DNA from: Bacteroidia bacterium | Lineage (GTDB): Bacteria > Bacteroidota > Bacteroidia > AKYH767-A > OLB10 | Assembly (NCBI GenBank): GCA_037045145.1 | Contig: JBAOIA010000004.1 | Coordinates: 1 to 6,526, forward strand | Length of the DNA: 6,526 nucleotides | Direction: 5' to 3' | In this document: positions 4,857-6,526 of the stretch, one piece after another | Layout: every line of letters starts with the position of its first letter | Numbering within the stretch: the stretch's first letter is position 1 | Made by a program: the position numbers and the translations under genes | The notes under the pieces: generated by a model | Databases searched by the model: none | What the model saw: the letters and a program-made list of their open reading frames with translations, nothing else | What the model was told of the DNA's origin: nothing

Positions 4857-6416
4857 TTACTTCTTGAATGATGCCAATTGCATCATTTCTTGGGCGGCGC
4901 CAACCATAATGGTAGAACCTTTTTCTTTAATCACCGATTGCACTAAACCTACGCCAGGAGCATACCAAGTATATTGTTCGACAGAGACCTCTTCCTTACC
5001 CCAAATCCCTTTATCTCTTTGAGTTCGGCCGGTTTTAGCAACTTTGAGACATTGTTCGAAGGTACCGGCGGGAACCGTGACTACTTCATCCAAACTTTCA
5101 ATGACTGCTTTCACAGGTAAGCTTAAATCTTGCTGTAAACTTTCAGTTGTGTATTGTTCGTCCCATCCGGCTCCAGCTTTTATGGGGGCCTTGATTAAGT
5201 AGGCGGGCGAATCTTTTATTTTTGGCTTAAATTCACCAGGTTCCTGTTCCGCATATTCATAAATCCCTTGTTCATCCTGGGCTAGAAATAAAAACCCTGT
5301 TCGTTCCCCAATGTCGATTTTCTGTGGAGTGACTTTTCTACTTTCAAGCTCCCTCTTTGCAAAATTTGCCATAACCATTTTCTCATTCCCTTTGATACCA
5401 AGAAAATTTCCAATAGAAAATTGATACGCCCACGTTCGTCCTTCATCCAAGGGTATATATATGTCAGGCGTGAGCTTCCTGAAGGTCATCGCGATTAACT
5501 TTGAATCCGCATTCGTTGAAAAATCTTTCGGTCGGCCTTCGGGACTACTCGGAAACCGATAAGCGATTTTTAATTGATTCCCATTCACCTCATAAATGCC
5601 AAAGAAAGTTTCATTATCACCAGTGATGTCCAAATGCATGGGAGTCTGTGTTGGATCTATACGGAATTTATAAATGCTGTTTGTAGTAAAAAGCTCGCTA
5701 TCTTCAAAGTTATAACGCAGTGGTTTGAACGATACCTTTTTTCCATTGATTTCCATATCGGCAAGATCCCATGTACTTTTGCCCTGCCGCAATTGATCCA
5801 GGTTTACGATCTTTTGCTGTAACACCTTCGCGGTTTGGTTATGATGGTTGCTAATGGCAAGTTCAAGCGAATGATCAATATCTTTATATGCGCCATACTT
5901 GAGAAATAGATCTACAACTTGATAATATCCACTCTCAGCAGCATGCACTAAAGGCGGATAACTCTCTGCGCCCCTTCCTTCACATCCTATATTGATATTT
6001 GCTCCATTATCAAGAAGCATTTTCACAATCGGCAAGCGTGAATTACCGCCCTTCGTTGCCTCCTCGTTCTGTATATCATGCGGCCCTATAACAGCATAAC
6101 ATATAGCCGTATCCCTATTATTAATTTGAGAATTTACGTTAGCCCCATTTTTTATTAATAAACTCAATAAGGAAAGTTGTTCATTTTGAGATAAGGAGAT
6201 TCCACATCCATCTCCACATACTATTAACATTAATAAAGTAGCTTCATTTTCGGTTTGCAAATTTACATTCAAACCTCTATCAATCATACCTCGAACACCC
6301 TCTACATTTCCTTTTTTAAGTTCTGAAATAATCTGCTCTTCTTCAGCCAGAAGAACAGCGGGTGATAGCGTGATCGCTAAAGCCATCCATAAAATCCATG
6401 GGCGCATGTACTGCAT
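4857..6416 (-). CDS. Exported ankyrin-repeat protein with TIGR03067-like and DUF3108-like domains, 519 aa
   Basis: The ATG at 6416 has GGAG seven bases upstream. A signal peptide (hydrophobic 7-23, likely cleavage after LLA24) indicates export. Residues about 25-205 are ankyrin repeats (LLIKNGANVN, IVKMLLDNGANIN, AAESGYYQVVDLFLKYGA) closely resembling the module in the downstream gene, including the CGDGC loop (67-71). Residues about 206-315 match the TIGR03067 pattern: TWDLADMEINGKKV, FRIDPTQTPMHLDI, GIYEVNGNQLKIAY, then RPKDFS near the end. From 318 the protein is beta-rich: IPLDEGRTWAYQF, then VPAGTFEQCLKV (448-459) and WYAPGVGLVQS (484-494). This resembles DUF3108-like lipoprotein or periplasmic domains, in which a VPAGTF-x-C segment and a YAPGVG strand recur. 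It is probably the first gene of the two-gene unit. The domains suggest a soluble envelope protein binding another protein or a lipophilic ligand; the precise role is unknown. Confidence 0.87.
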   Translation of the reverse strand: MQYMRPWILWMALAITLSPAVLLAEEEQIISELKKGNVEGVRGMIDRGLNVNLQTENEATLLMLIVCGDGCGISLSQNEQLSLLSLLIKNGANVNSQINNRDTAICYAVIGPHDIQNEEATKGGNSRLPIVKMLLDNGANINIGCEGRGAESYPPLVHAAESGYYQVVDLFLKYGAYKDIDHSLELAISNHHNQTAKVLQQKIVNLDQLRQGKSTWDLADMEINGKKVSFKPLRYNFEDSELFTTNSIYKFRIDPTQTPMHLDITGDNETFFGIYEVNGNQLKIAYRFPSSPEGRPKDFSTNADSKLIAMTFRKLTPDIYIPLDEGRTWAYQFSIGNFLGIKGNEKMVMANFAKRELESRKVTPQKIDIGERTGFLFLAQDEQGIYEYAEQEPGEFKPKIKDSPAYLIKAPIKAGAGWDEQYTTESLQQDLSLPVKAVIESLDEVVTVPAGTFEQCLKVAKTGRTQRDKGIWGKEEVSVEQYTWYAPGVGLVQSVIKEKGSTIMVGAAQEMMQLASFKK

Positions 6417-6426
6417 TGTTATTCTC

Positions 6427-6450
6427 CTTATCTCGCTGATCTCTTATCTC
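6427..6450 (-). repeat. Paired 8-bp direct repeats in the leader of the ankyrin unit
   Basis: GAGATAAG occurs twice on the minus strand (6443-6450 and 6427-6434), 16 bp apart. The nearer copy overlaps the GGAG ribosome-binding site (GAGATAAGGAG). It could be a regulator or RNA-binding target, or simply purine-rich leader sequence; the evidence is only the repeat and its position. Confidence 0.3.
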
Positions 6451-6478
6451 TATTCCAACAAAATAACCAGTAGACTTT

Positions 6479-6508
6479 TGCATAGCGATCACGCACACAT
6501 AATATCAA
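6479..6508 (-). promoter_or_regulatory. Weak candidate promoter for the ankyrin unit
   Basis: On the minus strand TTGATA (6503-6508, one mismatch from the -35 consensus) is followed after 18 bp by TATGCA (6479-6484), a poor -10. It would give a leader of about 55 bases before the ATG at 6416. It is the best sigma-70-like pair I see in the 110 bp available, but the real promoter may lie beyond the window edge. Confidence 0.22.
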
Positions 6509-6526
6509 GGCAAATCTACCGATGTG

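Overview
The window looks like an accessory, insertion-scarred stretch of a Gram-negative bacterial chromosome. Three lines point that way: two exported proteins with Sec signal peptides, an AgmX/TonB-type C-terminal remnant, and nested insertion sequences. The organism cannot be named from this sequence. TIGR03067-like domains, one of which is present here, are especially common in Planctomycetes but occur elsewhere. The ankyrin genes are AT-rich, whereas the complete insertion sequence is clearly GC-rich, so that element probably arrived from a different background.

Layout. Positions 3-372 (+) hold a decayed tail of an AgmX/PglI or TonB-like periplasmic protein. Positions 414 to about 620 (-) hold the C-terminal end of a lost ankyrin-family paralogue. 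It is joined directly to the last part of an IS3-family transposase and the right end of that element (about 622-774, +). A complete IS4-type element follows (786-2258). It has matching terminal inverted repeats, a 5-bp target duplication (ACTTT) and one intact transposase with the D, D and YREK signature. From 2276 to 6416 (-) there is a two-gene unit of paralogous exported proteins, transcribed right to left and separated by 37 bp.

The first gene of the pair (6416 to 4857) encodes signal peptide, ankyrin repeats, a TIGR03067-like domain and a beta-rich DUF3108-like tail. The second (4819 to 2276) encodes signal peptide, an unrecognised N-terminal domain, the same ankyrin module, two tandem 96-residue cysteine-bearing repeats, and a C-terminal domain whose end resembles the orphan fragment at 414. 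The ankyrin modules share an unusual CGxxC insertion.

Reading these together, I infer a once longer array of exported ankyrin proteins. An IS3-type element and an associated deletion destroyed its downstream member, and the IS4-type element later inserted between the IS3 end and the last intact ankyrin gene. The function of the exported proteins is not known; ankyrin repeats in the periplasm or on the surface suggest protein binding. No RNA genes, CRISPR arrays or convincing intrinsic terminators were seen.
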